From NCBI RefSeq assembly GCF_050947335.1, contig NC_134984.1, forward strand, positions 8,227,926 through 8,291,925: DNA of 64,000 nucleotides. Direction: 5' to 3'. This document shows, piece after piece, positions 23,285 through 35,100 of the stretch (position 1 is the first letter of the stretch; each line of letters begins with the position of its first letter). A program made the translations under genes and the position numbers. The notes beneath the pieces were generated by a model. That model was not told the DNA's origin. It searched no databases and worked only from the letters and a program-made list of their open reading frames with translations. This DNA comes from Megachile rotundata (Eukaryota; Arthropoda; Insecta; Hymenoptera; Megachilidae).

Positions 23285-24790
23285 TTAATCGTTGCAGACC
23301 CGGTTATTTCCAGAATGAAAAGAACCCAAAAACCGTGTGTATGACAAATAAATGAAAAATACTACATTTTGAACTGAAAAAGTTATTAATGTAATATCAA
23401 TTTCTATTCTTGACTCTAAAAATTTACCAACATATAAATACATTGTGTTCAAAAAAAGTTTCATAAAATGTTTTTAAATTTAAAACAAAGTAAACGTTTC
23501 ATTATAATACACAGAGATATCTTTTTGTTATTTTTAAATTAATATTTGTCATTTATAATAATTTATATACTAATTTTTCATTTAACTTTGCCATTTATAA
23601 CAGAAACCTTTATAGTTTACAAAATTCGGTTTCTATAGTTCCTTCCAAAATTTTAATTCAAATTTTCAACAATACATCTATTTAAAATATGGATATTCAG
23701 TTTATTTATTAATTTGAACAAATGTATTAGAATTGTTAATGTCGTATAAGGTTTAAACACGTTTCACTAAAAGTTTTAATTAAATACAGAAGAAAAATTG
23801 CTTTTAAAGTTGCGGATATGAGACTAAAATTTTTCGGTTCGTGGAATACACGTGTCCATGAACACCGTGAATATAAATTTCCAATCGTCGACCTTGCACG
23901 GATGATTCAGACCCTGCCACAACGATGCTTTTTATCACCTGTGTAATTGCTTGCCCGTTTGCACTTCTAGCAACATTAACTTTCCGAATGGTCTGGAAAT
24001 TTCAAGCGAGATATGCAGTAATTTTGGAACAATATAATTGTTGACTTTATTGGCTTAATATCACTTTATATACAGTAATATTAAATAACTAATATTAAAT
24101 ATTATTAATAATTCTTAATTTAATTTTAATAACTTTTATTTTAAATATTTCTGAATTAAGTAATTTTAAAAACTGAGCATATCAGTTATGTAATATGTGA
24201 ATTAATTAACCTATCAATTACGGAATTTTTATTTTTGATACTTTGGTGTATTAAGGTTAAAAATTGAATTACGAGACGAAATTTAGGTTACTTTAGGTTA
24301 CTTCTAATTGAAAAATATAAAAAATAAAATGGGATATTATTTTTTAATTATCAGGTAAAATGATGTATTAGTAATCTCACATACGAATATACTAAAAAAG
24401 CAAAAAATTCGAATAAAAGTTTAGAGGCGATAAAAGATGATTTTACCGCATGGGCTGGAAATTTGTCAGGCAACATTGAAACGAAAAATAATTTTGAAAA
24501 CTACAATGTAAGTGTCTACTGAATACACACTTTATTTAATATAATTCTACTGCAAGTGATAACATTCAAATCTCTTTTTTAGGGAATGCGATAGCAAATG
24601 GGTTAATCATACGTGTATAATAAAATTATTTAATTTAACTATCTTAATTTTGTAACAAATTATTTACTACATGCAAAGAAATTTTAACGAAAAAGAACGT
24701 AAAATGCAATTACTATTTTGTTGCTTCATATTTTTGTGATAGTAGTCATTTTGGCTACATGACATGAAAGTTAATTAAAAATGTTTTTAA
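23285..24790. other. Intron, no gene seen
   Basis: AT-rich. The block at 23830-24010 is less AT-rich (CCGTGAATATAAATTTCCAATCGTCGACC..) but I cannot assign it. Confidence 0.4.
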
Positions 24791-24793
24791 CAG

Positions 24794-24850
24794 GATCCTA
24801 AAAAGAAAGTCGCTGTTCGTCGTCGCCTGTCGTTTCCCGAATTTCGATGA
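24794..24850 (+). CDS. Candidate alternative last exon of the TRPV gene
   Basis: Short open block after a good acceptor (GTTTTTAACAG). In phase 0 it reads DPKKKVAVRRRLSFPEFR and a TGA stop. The base composition is much less AT-rich than the surrounding intron, and the peptide has a basophilic-kinase-like RRRLS motif. It joins in frame to the upstream exon only if the 22050 donor (AGA|GTAAGG) is used, giving a channel with a short tail instead of the long tail encoded from 25959 on. Inference only: no transcript evidence is available, and a conserved non-coding element is possible. Confidence 0.4.
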   Translation, partial: DPKKKVAVRRRLSFPEFR

Positions 24851-25835
24851 AATATCAAATATTACGTGTATAAGTATTAGATTTTAATTTATTTAACTAA
24901 TTTCTTTTTAATAGTCTTATACGATAATAACTGATATGGCTATGAGAAATGAGATTAATTCTAATATTAATTCTACGATGAATAAATACAGTGGTATTCG
25001 TTAAATTTTATTCTACAAAGGTTTTCAATACTAGTTATTTACGAAGATCTTGTAGAATAAAATTTATTTTACAGAGACTACATAATATAAAAAATTATTT
25101 TTGTTAATGTTTTGTAGATTTGTAGAATCTCACATTTAATATTCATAGTATTTATTAATTTTAAGTTGAGTAACTATGATGACATAGTTAAATGAATTCT
25201 ATATAATTTGTTCCTTTCTTTCATCCGTATAAAATTAATGTAAGTTACATAAAAAATTACGTCGTTTTTTTATTGTTTGTTTATATGTTTCTGTATAAAT
25301 TCAGCGAAAGTAATACGTACAACATAGTGACGTATAATAATTTAGCTTACAATTAAATTTTAATTTTAAATACAGGCTTAAATAGATCAAATTATTCTTT
25401 TAATGAAACAATAAGTATAACAAATTTAATTCTAAATTCAGTTACGTATAATTAAAGTCTGTGGAGGATTATATGATCCAAATGTAAAAATAAAGAATTC
25501 ATACAATTTTTTATGTAAATTAAGCATTCTTGTTTGGAATTTATTTATTTTAGATTATGGAATTTATTGTTACTCTATCAATCATAAACTATAAATAATC
25601 ACAGCTACACCACAGAACAGAATTTGAATCAATTACGAATGCGGAAAAGAAAGGTTGAAAACATAGTTTATCGGAATGTACAGTAATTAGCAATAATAAT
25701 AATTTTTTAAACAGCCTATTCGTGTGGAAAAGCCAAGATAAAACCTATTTCATTCTTTCGTCATACTGTAAAAGTTATAAAGATACGTTTCAACGAATAT
25801 GTTACTTAGTTTTATGCTTTGATGGTTTCTATTAG

Positions 25836-25895
25836 CTACTGGGAGGCCTAGGAAAAATGGAGGAGAGGGAGATGCATTTGCCCTTGCCTTACTAG
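25836..25895 (+). CDS. Second candidate alternative last exon of the TRPV gene
   Basis: Another compositionally distinct block, 63 bp upstream of the long-tail exon. After ..TTCTATTAG it reads in phase 0 LLGGLGKMEEREMHLPLPY and TAG. Like the block at 24794 it would need the 22050 donor. It could equally be a conserved intronic element or a leader for an internal transcript. I see no donor inside it that would make it a clean internal exon. Confidence 0.25.
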   Translation, partial: LLGGLGKMEEREMHLPLPY

Positions 25896-25958
25896 AATTC
25901 TTTATAATTTATAGTGCCAGATGATAGAGAAGTACAAATATACAATTTTTCTTTACAG

Positions 25959-26290
25959 TCCAAATGTAGATGAACCTCAGGTTTCAGCGGTAACTGCTGG
26001 TTTTGGGGATGCATTAACAGCAGCACTGGACGTTATGGCGTTTGCCCATGACTTGGACCTCTCCACTGCCACAGAATCGATTCCTACTAATATTGACGTA
26101 AAACAATCGAAACCAAAGGTTGTCAGCAGCGAACAAACCAAATTAACGACAAATAATCAAGAAAAACCATCGATAACAGAAAAAGCTGCCACGGAGATCG
26201 CGAATAAACAAGTAAACGCTAAAGATGAGACCAATAAGAAACCTAATGAAGTTGTCGACGTTGAGAAAATGAATGTGAAGAATGCAAACA
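25959..26290 (+). CDS. iav: TRPV channel (Inactive-like) exon: long low-complexity cytoplasmic tail
   Basis: Exon of 332 bp. The acceptor TTTCTTTACAG leaves one base (T) that completes a serine codon with the AG left by exon 21946-22055. The exon ends AACA|GTGAGT leaving one base. It encodes PNVDEPQVSAVTAGFGDALT, then AALDVMAFAHDLDLS, followed by a polar, K/T/E/N-rich unstructured segment (about residues 40-110) ending near KNAN. The FGDAL..ALDVM block looks like a short conserved helix in an otherwise disordered tail. A long disordered tail is known for Drosophila Inactive, which is one reason I prefer Iav to Nanchung. Confidence 0.88.
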
Positions 26291-26599
26291 GTGAGTAACA
26301 ATATTGTCATAAATAATATTAAAAATATTATTATTATTTTAAATGAAAGTTATTATTAAGCTATTTATTTCGAAAGCGGCGACTTGTGATTTGTTCGTTA
26401 ACTGTACTCACATGTGCCTCTTGATGTTAATTCTTATAAAAAACATTTTGCGGTTAAGTATAGTAAGAGTATATGATAATTTCAGACATATAAATTTTCG
26501 CAGTCATTTTGATAGATGAAAAATTTTGAAAATGGCCTAAGTTCAATGTATTATTGATAATATCAACAACTACAGACTTTCAAATATCAGAACGCAGTG

Positions 26600-27185
26600 A
26601 TGCTAGTAATTACAATTTATAACTGGAGGACTTTGCTGAGTCCATAGTCGCAAGTTGCCGGCTCAGTCGGTACGCCGGTTTCGGACTCGAGGTCGCACGC
26701 AATACAGATATCGCAAGGAGGAGGTAGAAGTGGAGGAGCTGAAATAATGACAGTTGCCCGATAGTGAAGTCAAACAATTGCAGATTCGCACTCCGTTCTT
26801 CCCTGGCTAGAAACCGGTAACTCGAGAACACGCTGCACTTCTTCGGCGGTTGGATGCCCTCGTCTCGTAACTGAGCTATGGCTTAGGGTTGATGGAATAT
26901 GGAGTACGGGTGCGACAAATGAGCTGCAGATTCACACAGCCGTTTGTTTATCCTCCGTTGAAGGAAGGGGGTACAAAAATAGCAAAAGAGCGCTGGCAGA
27001 GTCACTTGTGAGTCGCCGATCGGTTCGATACACACGCTATCGCTTTACCGAACGCTCTCCGATGTTTATACTCACATCATAGCCTTATATATCGTTCAGG
27101 CACAGTTTCTTCGAGAATCGCAATCGCGGCAGTCTTCCTCTCCCGATAGCTCTCGGTGTCAGTGGTAAGAGTTCGCGCCAAGACA
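26600..27185 (-). mobile_element. Probable 3' LTR of a Ty3/gypsy retrotransposon (minus strand)
   Basis: GC-richer block directly after the pol remnants on the minus strand. A polypurine tract (complement of 27195-27208, AAAAGAGGGGGG) lies just before TGTCTTGGCGCG, which would be the LTR start (TG at 27185-27184). A TATA-like promoter word, GATATATAAGG (complement of about 27088-27098), lies inside. The other LTR boundary, near 26600, is not certain, and no second LTR was found at the left end of the internal region. Confidence 0.6.
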
Positions 27186-27199
27186 ATACTTTAAGCCCC

Positions 27200-29795
27200 C
27201 CTCTTTTATGAGATGCGAACTTTAGAAACAATATTTTTCCTTTATTCTCGGATTCGGAAGGTTCATTCTAAGGCTCTATTTACAACCGACTTCTTTACCT
27301 ACTCCTATCTATTTACAACACTTACAAGCTAACAAGGTACACAGTGTCGCTTACATGCTCGATCCTAACTACTTACAGGTTATGATTAACGCGGTATAGC
27401 TTACAAACTACTTAGAAACTACTTAAGTCTACAGGACCCTTGGAGGTCTGCACGAGCGACGATCCGTCATCTGTGGCGGGAGGGGGGCTGGGCTGGATGC
27501 GGACCCGTAGTTGTTGGGCTTTGACCCTTTTCATCGACACTGGTTGCCCATCTGGCAATATAAGGAAGGTGAGCCGGGACAGATCTACCATAAATTCTCC
27601 CCGGTGTTAACCGCTGTGGTTGACGTATCAGTGGCGAAATCTGGCGTAATGGTTGCGGGGGTCTGGTAGTTTAAGCGACCCGATCGTAGCGTAGGGACCC
27701 CTAGGTTTGAGGGGCCTAGCGAACTTGTTCTTCTTAGTTCGTGTATGGTCGGGGTTGGTGGGACTGGTGGCAGGAAGGTTTCCTCTACGGCTTATGGACC
27801 GGTGTTCCAGTCCTGAAAGCCGGATGTGCCCTGGACTGTCGCACGACTCTCCCGGTATGGCCGCTCGGTATGGCATTTTTGCCGGAGCTTGGTGGTGACC
27901 TAGTGCTGGGCGGCGGGAGACCTTCGTCGTCCCATCAGCTGGGCTACTGGCTGATCTGATGGAGGCGCTGGACGAGGTGCGTCTACCTATGGAGCTGGCG
28001 GCTTGGCTCCTGGCAAAGATGGTGGAGGCGTCTATCCGTGGAACTGCTGGCTGGGCTAGCTCCCCAGTGGTCTGCACGGTTGCAAATTTCGGGACGCCTG
28101 AGCGCCTTTTCGGTCGGTGGCAATACCTTCGGCGGTTGACCAGTGGCCCTGTGGCAACAATGATGGACCAATGAGCCGTCTTAACTTTTCGAATCCTTGG
28201 CCGGGCTTCGGGAGGTCGATGCTTTGCGCACTTTCCTAGTACCGTAGGCTATTCGTTGCTGCTTCTCTTTATTGCTCTTCGAAGTCTGTACGAGCAATGA
28301 GTCGAAGTCACGTAGCTCTTCGGTTTGTATTTCGACAGAATCGATGGTGGGATAGAGTTTCAGGTCCTGCAAATACGTGCGTAGTAGTCTTTCTCGTGGC
28401 CCCTGTAAATGTACTACAGTAGGCCTGTGATACCGCATGACGCGATATGGTCCCGCCTATTCAGGGGCTAGCTTGGCGTTGATCCCTTTTTCCGCGGAAG
28501 AGAGTGGGTCACATAATGCTGTCACCCATGGCAAGAGTCCTTTCCCACCGTTGCCGGTTATAATACTTGCTCTGGCAAGTGTAGATGCTTGAAAAAACAC
28601 GACGGTTTGATGGCGTCCTGAAGGTGCTCGATTGCCTCCTGATGGCTGTGCAATCGCTAGTGGTCCGGTGGTGGCTGGTTTTTCCGACACACAAAGTTCC
28701 CGTTCGTAGTCGAAGTATGCTAGAGCGTACCCCATCCAGTTATGGTTAATGGTATTGTACGCGAACGCCAATTCCATGATTCAGTGATCCCAAGTATGGT
28801 AATTATTCTGGGCGTATTAGGTGATTATCGTTTTGACGATTCAATGGCTCGCTTTTCTCCATCGCAATCCTGTGTCAGGACGACCACCAAACCTTGGCTG
28901 CTGGTATCTGTCTGCAGAATGAACGGGCGGTCGAATTCCGAACATGGTAGCGTCGGCGTCTCAGCCAGTTGATGCCGCAACTTCTACAAAGCCACATCTT
29001 CTACAGCGGCCAAGTCTCAGCGTTGAAATTTCTAGAGCAGGCGGTTGAGCGGGGTTGTCAGGTCCGAGAACCGTAGTATGAATCATTTGTATCAAAACAC
29101 AGTTCCCAGAAACTAGCACAGCGTCATCAGGTTAGTTGGGACCGAAATTTCTGTTATCGTTTGTACCTTCCCCGGGTCTATGCGTATTCCTTGGCCGGTG
29201 ACGACATGCCCCAATTCGGTTTGGCCGAAGTGCCATTTTTCCGAGTTAGTGCGTAGACTGGCAGCGCAGACTCACTTGAAGATTGCCTTGAAGTTTGCTA
29301 CATGTTCCTCGAAGGTTTTTCCGACGACGATGATATCGTCGAGATAAGCAAAGCTTCGTGGGGTCAGTCGAGGCTCGATAACCTTGTTTAGCAACCGCTA
29401 GACTTATTGTGAAGTCGGCCGTCCAAGGACGGACGCGACTATGTCACCTCGCCCTTACGAACATATGCAACCGTGCTTTTATCCACTCGGCAAAATCCAG
29501 GGCGTCGCACGACCGTTTTTGCGAGCGAATCTTTTGCTCACGGTACCGATCACTGTCGTTGACCGCGTTCACGGGGAATCACGGGGAGGCCGATTCGTTG
29601 CGTATAGCCTGTACGTACACCGTCTATCAACCATTAGAACGTGGCTGGAGTGAAGTGCAACCAAGGTGGCATCACCGTAAGTCCCGCACGTGAAAGCGGC
29701 GATCGCGAGTCTAGATGGACTGGGCCTCCTACAACTTCTCCAACGTGGCTTCACCAACGTGGCAGGGGGTAGGCATCCTTCTCGGTCTGTTGATT
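27200..29795 (-). pseudogene. Truncated, decayed Ty3/gypsy pol
   Basis: Minus strand, in order: TEKDAYPLPRW (29.76-29.79 kb, early reverse transcriptase); AYLDDIIVVG, the RT catalytic YxDD box (about 29.32-29.35 kb); then TELGHVVTGQGIR..DPGKVQTI (about 29.2 kb). Next come CSEFDRPFILQTDTSSQGLV (RNase H start with its first Asp, about 28.9 kb), LAFAYNTINHNWMGYALAY (integrase end, about 28.75 kb) and RYHRPTVVHLQGPR (post-integrase, about 28.42 kb). Several stops and frameshifts interrupt it. The element begins inside RT, so gag, protease and the 5' LTR are missing. The 27.2-28.17 kb part is GC-rich and unassigned, possibly the region after the integrase. The whole lies in the 11.4-kb TRPV intron, opposite to the gene. 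Confidence 0.85.
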
Positions 29796-29799
29796 TGAT

Positions 29800-31015
29800 C
29801 AACCTGAAGTTCGAGACTGCTGCTGTAGCAAAAATTATGCTGTGTTTTAATGCTGTGTATAATTATTATATTACAAGTTATGATGTTCATTACTAATAGT
29901 TTGTAATCGTTCTGTGTTTTGCTAATTATAATATTCAAATTTCGATTTCTGCGTATAGAAGTTTAATTTCTTAATAACTTAATATCTTAATATTTAAATA
30001 TTAACACCCATTTTTTCAATAAAATTCTTTCAGAATTATAACATATGGCGATAATAATATGAAACTGAGGGAATTTTCTACAAATCTGTGCAGATCTATC
30101 AGAACATACCCGATTTGTGTTTTATTCATAATTTTTATTTGTACTTTAAATTTGAGTTAAAGCGATTGCAAATTTGAAAAAAAGCGCGCTTAACTCGTCC
30201 ATCAAAAACTAGTACGTAAACACGCTTTCAATCCGAATCAGAAAAAATTTCATTGATTTACTCAGTGAACCAGTTTTTCACTAGTTTATAGTGCTATTGA
30301 CTACTAAATCAGTGAATTTCACGTCGACCCAGCGACAGATGTAACGCCATTGACGAATCAGTGAAATATACTAGTACCACATCGTGGAGTCAATTCGAAA
30401 CTGCAAGCAACTGCCACGCGAGCTATATAGTTTCAATCTTCTCAAGCTCAACTGGTCGACATAATGCTTTTCACGAAAATATTTTGCAAAGAATTACCGT
30501 TGAAAAGGAAAAGAAAAATCTAGTTCGTATTTCGTTCGAAGTTGCCATATTGAATGGACTGTAAAAATTCTAAATATGCTTCTTTTAAATTACATATTTA
30601 CCAAATTATATTATGAAATCAATATATGTTTTATTTCAGAGTTAATCAGATGTCTTCGTAATCTTAATGTTACGACAGTAAACAGAGCTAGTATATCTTT
30701 ACAAATTATCGGAAATTTCAAATAAATGCTATGTGAAACTATGAAAATTTCGCTGTTTAAAATGCTGCTACTACTACTTGTAAGAGCGAGGGATGGGATT
30801 TATGCTTGACATGACCATAGTCGCTTTCGACAGCCCCATTTTAATAGTCTATAAGTTTTATGTAAATCTAAAGTTACAGAAATTTAATTAACTCGACTTC
30901 TGTTAATTACACATAACTAATTCTGTTCCATACTCATGACAAACGAATAAATGAACATTATTTGTTATTGTGTTGTTCATTGTTTAACTGAAATTTGACG
31001 TAAGGGCTTCGTATT
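29800..31015. other. Intron, no gene seen
   Basis: Returns to AT-rich sequence. Around 30240-30370 several ATCAGTGAA motifs recur (also at about 32260-32330), without a clear unit. Confidence 0.4.
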
Positions 31016-31016
31016 A

Positions 31017-31260
31017 AACGTTTACATTGTCCCGGCGCATAAGCACTTGATCATGATCGTGCTCAGCTGCTAGGCTCGAACCTTTTACTCTCGCTTCTAG
31101 GTGCGCTTAATCCTCGCGCTTTGATTGGTCCGTGTTTTTGCTTGATAATGCAAAACCGAAGCTCCAAACCCCATTTTTGGAAAGGGAAATCTTGTTCGGA
31201 ATCACGTCCTCTACCACCCCTTTCCAGGAGTTACACGAGTTGTGAGACACCCTGTATATG
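31017..31260. repeat. Uninterrupted copy of the CCCTGTATA-ended repeat
   Basis: CAGGAGTTACACGAGTTGTGAGACACCCTGTATA and the bases before it match the two halves flanking the insertion at 17594-17909. It serves as the empty-site reference for that nested insertion. The left boundary is not clear. Confidence 0.6.
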
Positions 31261-31794
31261 ATAGAATAAGCGTAGACACATCAGTAAAGACAATGAAGGA
31301 GGCATTACTGTATTTCGAGATTGATAAAAAACCGATCATTTTTTTGTGCTACTCTTCAACTAATCGATTATAGTATTTTACAAGCTAATAACGAAACCAG
31401 TTACATCAGTTAAAACAACTTATAAAATAGATAATATAAGAAATTGTAACTTGTTTAAGGAAAGGCTTGAGTTTATGATTGCTCCTATTCATCCTGGAAC
31501 TTCCAAGTCTTAAATTGTACCGCTTATTTTGAAAGTGGAGCAAGTTCATTCCTTGAAAGAAATAGTGATAACAATAGATAAAATTTAATATATTTTTATC
31601 TGTAAGTAATTTAGAAAGAAAATAATTCAAAGTCCCTAATATTTGGTCGATGGAAGTTTGGGTGATTAAAGATATTGGAAAGAAGTTTATAGTGAAAAGT
31701 TTACTTCAGATTGAAATTCTTTTTAGTCGAATATATTACGGTATAATTTAGCTCCGGTAAATTTTAATAATACCAACTATACTGTGGACAACTA

Positions 31795-32160
31795 CAAATT
31801 GTACGATGTTGGTGGCATAACCTCAATATGAGTGAAGATTTGTAGGTCTTCCTTGGTTTTCATTAATAATAAAACAATATAAAATTGACGCAGTTCTTGT
31901 TTTAGTATTGGTAAACGAAACCCTGGAAAAATCGAAAGTTGAAGTGTCGCGGTCTGGATGGTAACGGGGCCATATAGGTCCTGGCCACCCTGACCCTGCA
32001 AGACAACCGTTGTTTGATTTTACCAAAAAGTGGGGATTTATTCTCCATAAAACCATTGATAAAGCACAGGGACAACACATTACTTTGGCGAGTTTTAAGA
32101 GTAACGAAAAGAGAAGTAGATCGACAAAAATATTGATAAATTCTGTGTAAAATCTAGACA
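31795..32160 (-). pseudogene. Possible Tc1/mariner transposase C-terminal fossil
   Basis: On the minus strand, NNGCLAGSGWPGPIWPRYHP followed by D and a TFDF motif recalls the (W)IG.GGPI.WP.RSPDLTPLDFF block that carries the last catalytic Asp in one transposase group. The match is only partial and the downstream frames shift, so this is a weak call. Confidence 0.3.
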
Positions 32161-32199
32161 TCCTTACATACTGTTGTAAATAAACTATAAAAAAGAATC

Positions 32200-35100
32200 A
32201 GTAAAACCTATTATTTCGATATTTAAACTGATTAATAATTGGTAAGCTTCATCTGTTCCATTGATTGATTACATCAGTGAAGCAAACACAAATCATATCA
32301 ACGATTTCACTGGTTCAATCAGTAATTATTCACTGTTTTGTAGTATACTTAGACCTTATTGACACAATAGTTATACACAACGCTAATGATTAATTTATTC
32401 CCACTATTTCAGAATCCGAAAATAGGTTCACAATCTATCAATTGTTACTGAATATGCAATGTTTCCTTTTTCAAGTAGTAATGCAATTTGCAGATTTTCT
32501 GCGTATAAATTATTACGTATTACGAGGTATGAATTACTGTTATTTAAAGCCTCAAAAAATGGCGAAAGTCACGCACGCATCATAAATTTGACCATTGGAG
32601 AATGTCCTTTCATAGTTCACTATCTGAAAGGACTATTTTTGAACATTCAGTTAGACTCTTGGAGGGAACATGAAATTGAGATTGTAACTTATGTCGCAGC
32701 TCTCCTCAGAATATTTAATAAAAATCCAACAAAAAATACACCTCGGATGTCTTAAGCTTCCAAATACAGCATATTATTGCAGATAATAAATTAATTGCGA
32801 ACTCTGATTTAAATAACACATGAAAATGTTTGTTGAAAAATAATTACATTCTTCATGATTGGAAAGTATATTTTACTCGAGATTTAAAATCGTTTGATGA
32901 CCACTTATTTCTAAATTAACGCTAAGGAAGAAAAATAAATGAAGAATGATACATAAAATAGTTTGTATAACAATTCTTTATCTCGACAAAAGTTAACATA
33001 CTTTTTTACCAAAACATCTTAATAATTTCAGTAATTTAAAATACGACATTTAAGATCCGTCATTTTTGTGAGTTTTATTTCAATGTTAAAAACGCTTTAT
33101 TTATTAAAGGATTATTTTAGAAATTAAATTTCAAGAAACCAATTTTTTTATTGTATTTTGTAGAAATACGAATTTTTGAGCATTGTCAAGCTTTGCAACA
33201 TAAAACGTTTTGACTTTTCTAATTATTTACAGTATTGAATCTGGGGGGATTTTTATTTGTAAATTAGAAGAGAAAGTGTTTCCTTATAATATAGTATTTT
33301 ATAGCATTTTGCTAAAAAGACACATTTGTATTACATTTTTTGGTATTTTACATTTATGATATAACCGTACATTGTATGTTAGAAGTATTATAAATATTCA
33401 TAAATACTTTATAAAAATTCTTTTAAATAGTAGTCCTAGTCCTACTTAAAATATGTAATTTGATAAAATAATTTGCGTTATTCTTTTTTTGACTTTCTTT
33501 GTTTACAATTTTTAAACCGAAGTTTTTTATCTAACATTCTGAATTCCTTATTCTGAAATATTTCTAAATTCAATATCATTTTAAAGCCACAGTGCAAGAA
33601 ACAGTTAAATTCTTAATATTAATAATACTAATTCCCTTAAACCGAAAACTACTTTAGAAAATCAAAGTTGTTATCGAACCTTTATAAAAAAAACTTATCT
33701 AAAACCTTCAATATCGGAACGTACAGCAGATCGGAGGCTGACTAACTTTTGCTAAAAATATTTCTGTGGCTGATTATTGGAAATGCCTGAAAAGATATAG
33801 TTATTTTTGGAGGATAAGACGTTCATACATGCACAGAAGAATTCACTTAAAATGTTATGAGCCATTTCTTTTTCAAACTACAGCAGATATCGATCTTATA
33901 TTTTTTCGCGTTATTAAATAAAGCTAAAAATGAATCAACGTGCAATGAGTTTTAACTTACTGTAAAAAGATTAAAAAGGATAATTCTCGTTAGAAATAAA
34001 ACTAATAACACTTTGTTATTTTTGAACGCTTGCAAATTTTCGCAGATATTATTTTTTATGAAAATAAATAGATTTTTATTGCATCTGAAGAAATTTCTAA
34101 AATGAGTTATTTTTTAACACTTGCAAATTTTCACAGATATTATTTTCAATAAAAATAAATTTTTTTTTTAATTGCATGTGAAGAAATTTCTAAAAAATTC
34201 ACACAGACGTTTAAACTGAAGTGAAGGATGATCCTTTACAGCTTGCTTCGAGTTATTTATTCAATAGAAAATTTATTTATTTAATGAATTTAACTGCATT
34301 GACAACAATAAATTCTAACAGTAAGATTTTAAATAATTAGCATTAATCACACACTTCGAAATTAAAAATAAAATAGAAAACTATACCAATAACAAAATAT
34401 AAATTAATATAAATATTAATTTTTCTCTCCACAAGAATCAGTACAAATTTCAAGAAAAGTATCTGAATCAATTTTGTAATTTGAAATAAAGAACGTGTGA
34501 TTATTTGACTGATTGTTACATTTAGTATGAAGAAGTAGAGAATTTTAGATTAGAGTTCCAAGAATGAACTTAAGTGACGTATAATTCGACTCGTAGTATT
34601 TTTAATTTCGCTCCACCTTATTTCGTAGCTGAATGAATTTAGCAAATTAAAGTTTGGTACATTAAACCCCATAAATTGCTCTCTCGATCTCTATTATTGT
34701 ACACCTATAATGATTTCTATACCTACTTCGAAACGCTAACGGTCTTAATTTTAACTTATGTTAAGAGATAATAATGTATGAGCACTCAAACTTGTTCCTG
34801 TTATACAACATATCGTCTCCAATTAAACACTTTGTTTAATTATCGGTGACCCGGATAGCCTTTCAAATATGTTTTCCTCTTTATAAACAAATTTTAATGA
34901 TCTGTTTACGATATCCTTGATCCAGTTTTTCCTCACGAACGGAACAAAAACGTAACAGTACTGCAACTTTATATTAAAACGCAACAAGCATCTTCCATTT
35001 TCGCTCGAAAATAATTCGCATCCGTCAGGATTTAAAGCAGGTTTGCCAACTTTTATTACACTGGCGTTGTGCGCGGCGCGTTAATAAAACTTGAAAACGA

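Noticed and set aside
26690..26830. tRNA or snRNA-like GC-rich stretch
   Set aside because: No cloverleaf or conserved boxes that I could trace; position fits the retrotransposon LTR.
27628..28174. Long frames on both strands in the GC-rich region after the gypsy integrase
   Set aside because: No domain; they look like a by-product of base composition in a decayed retrotransposon.
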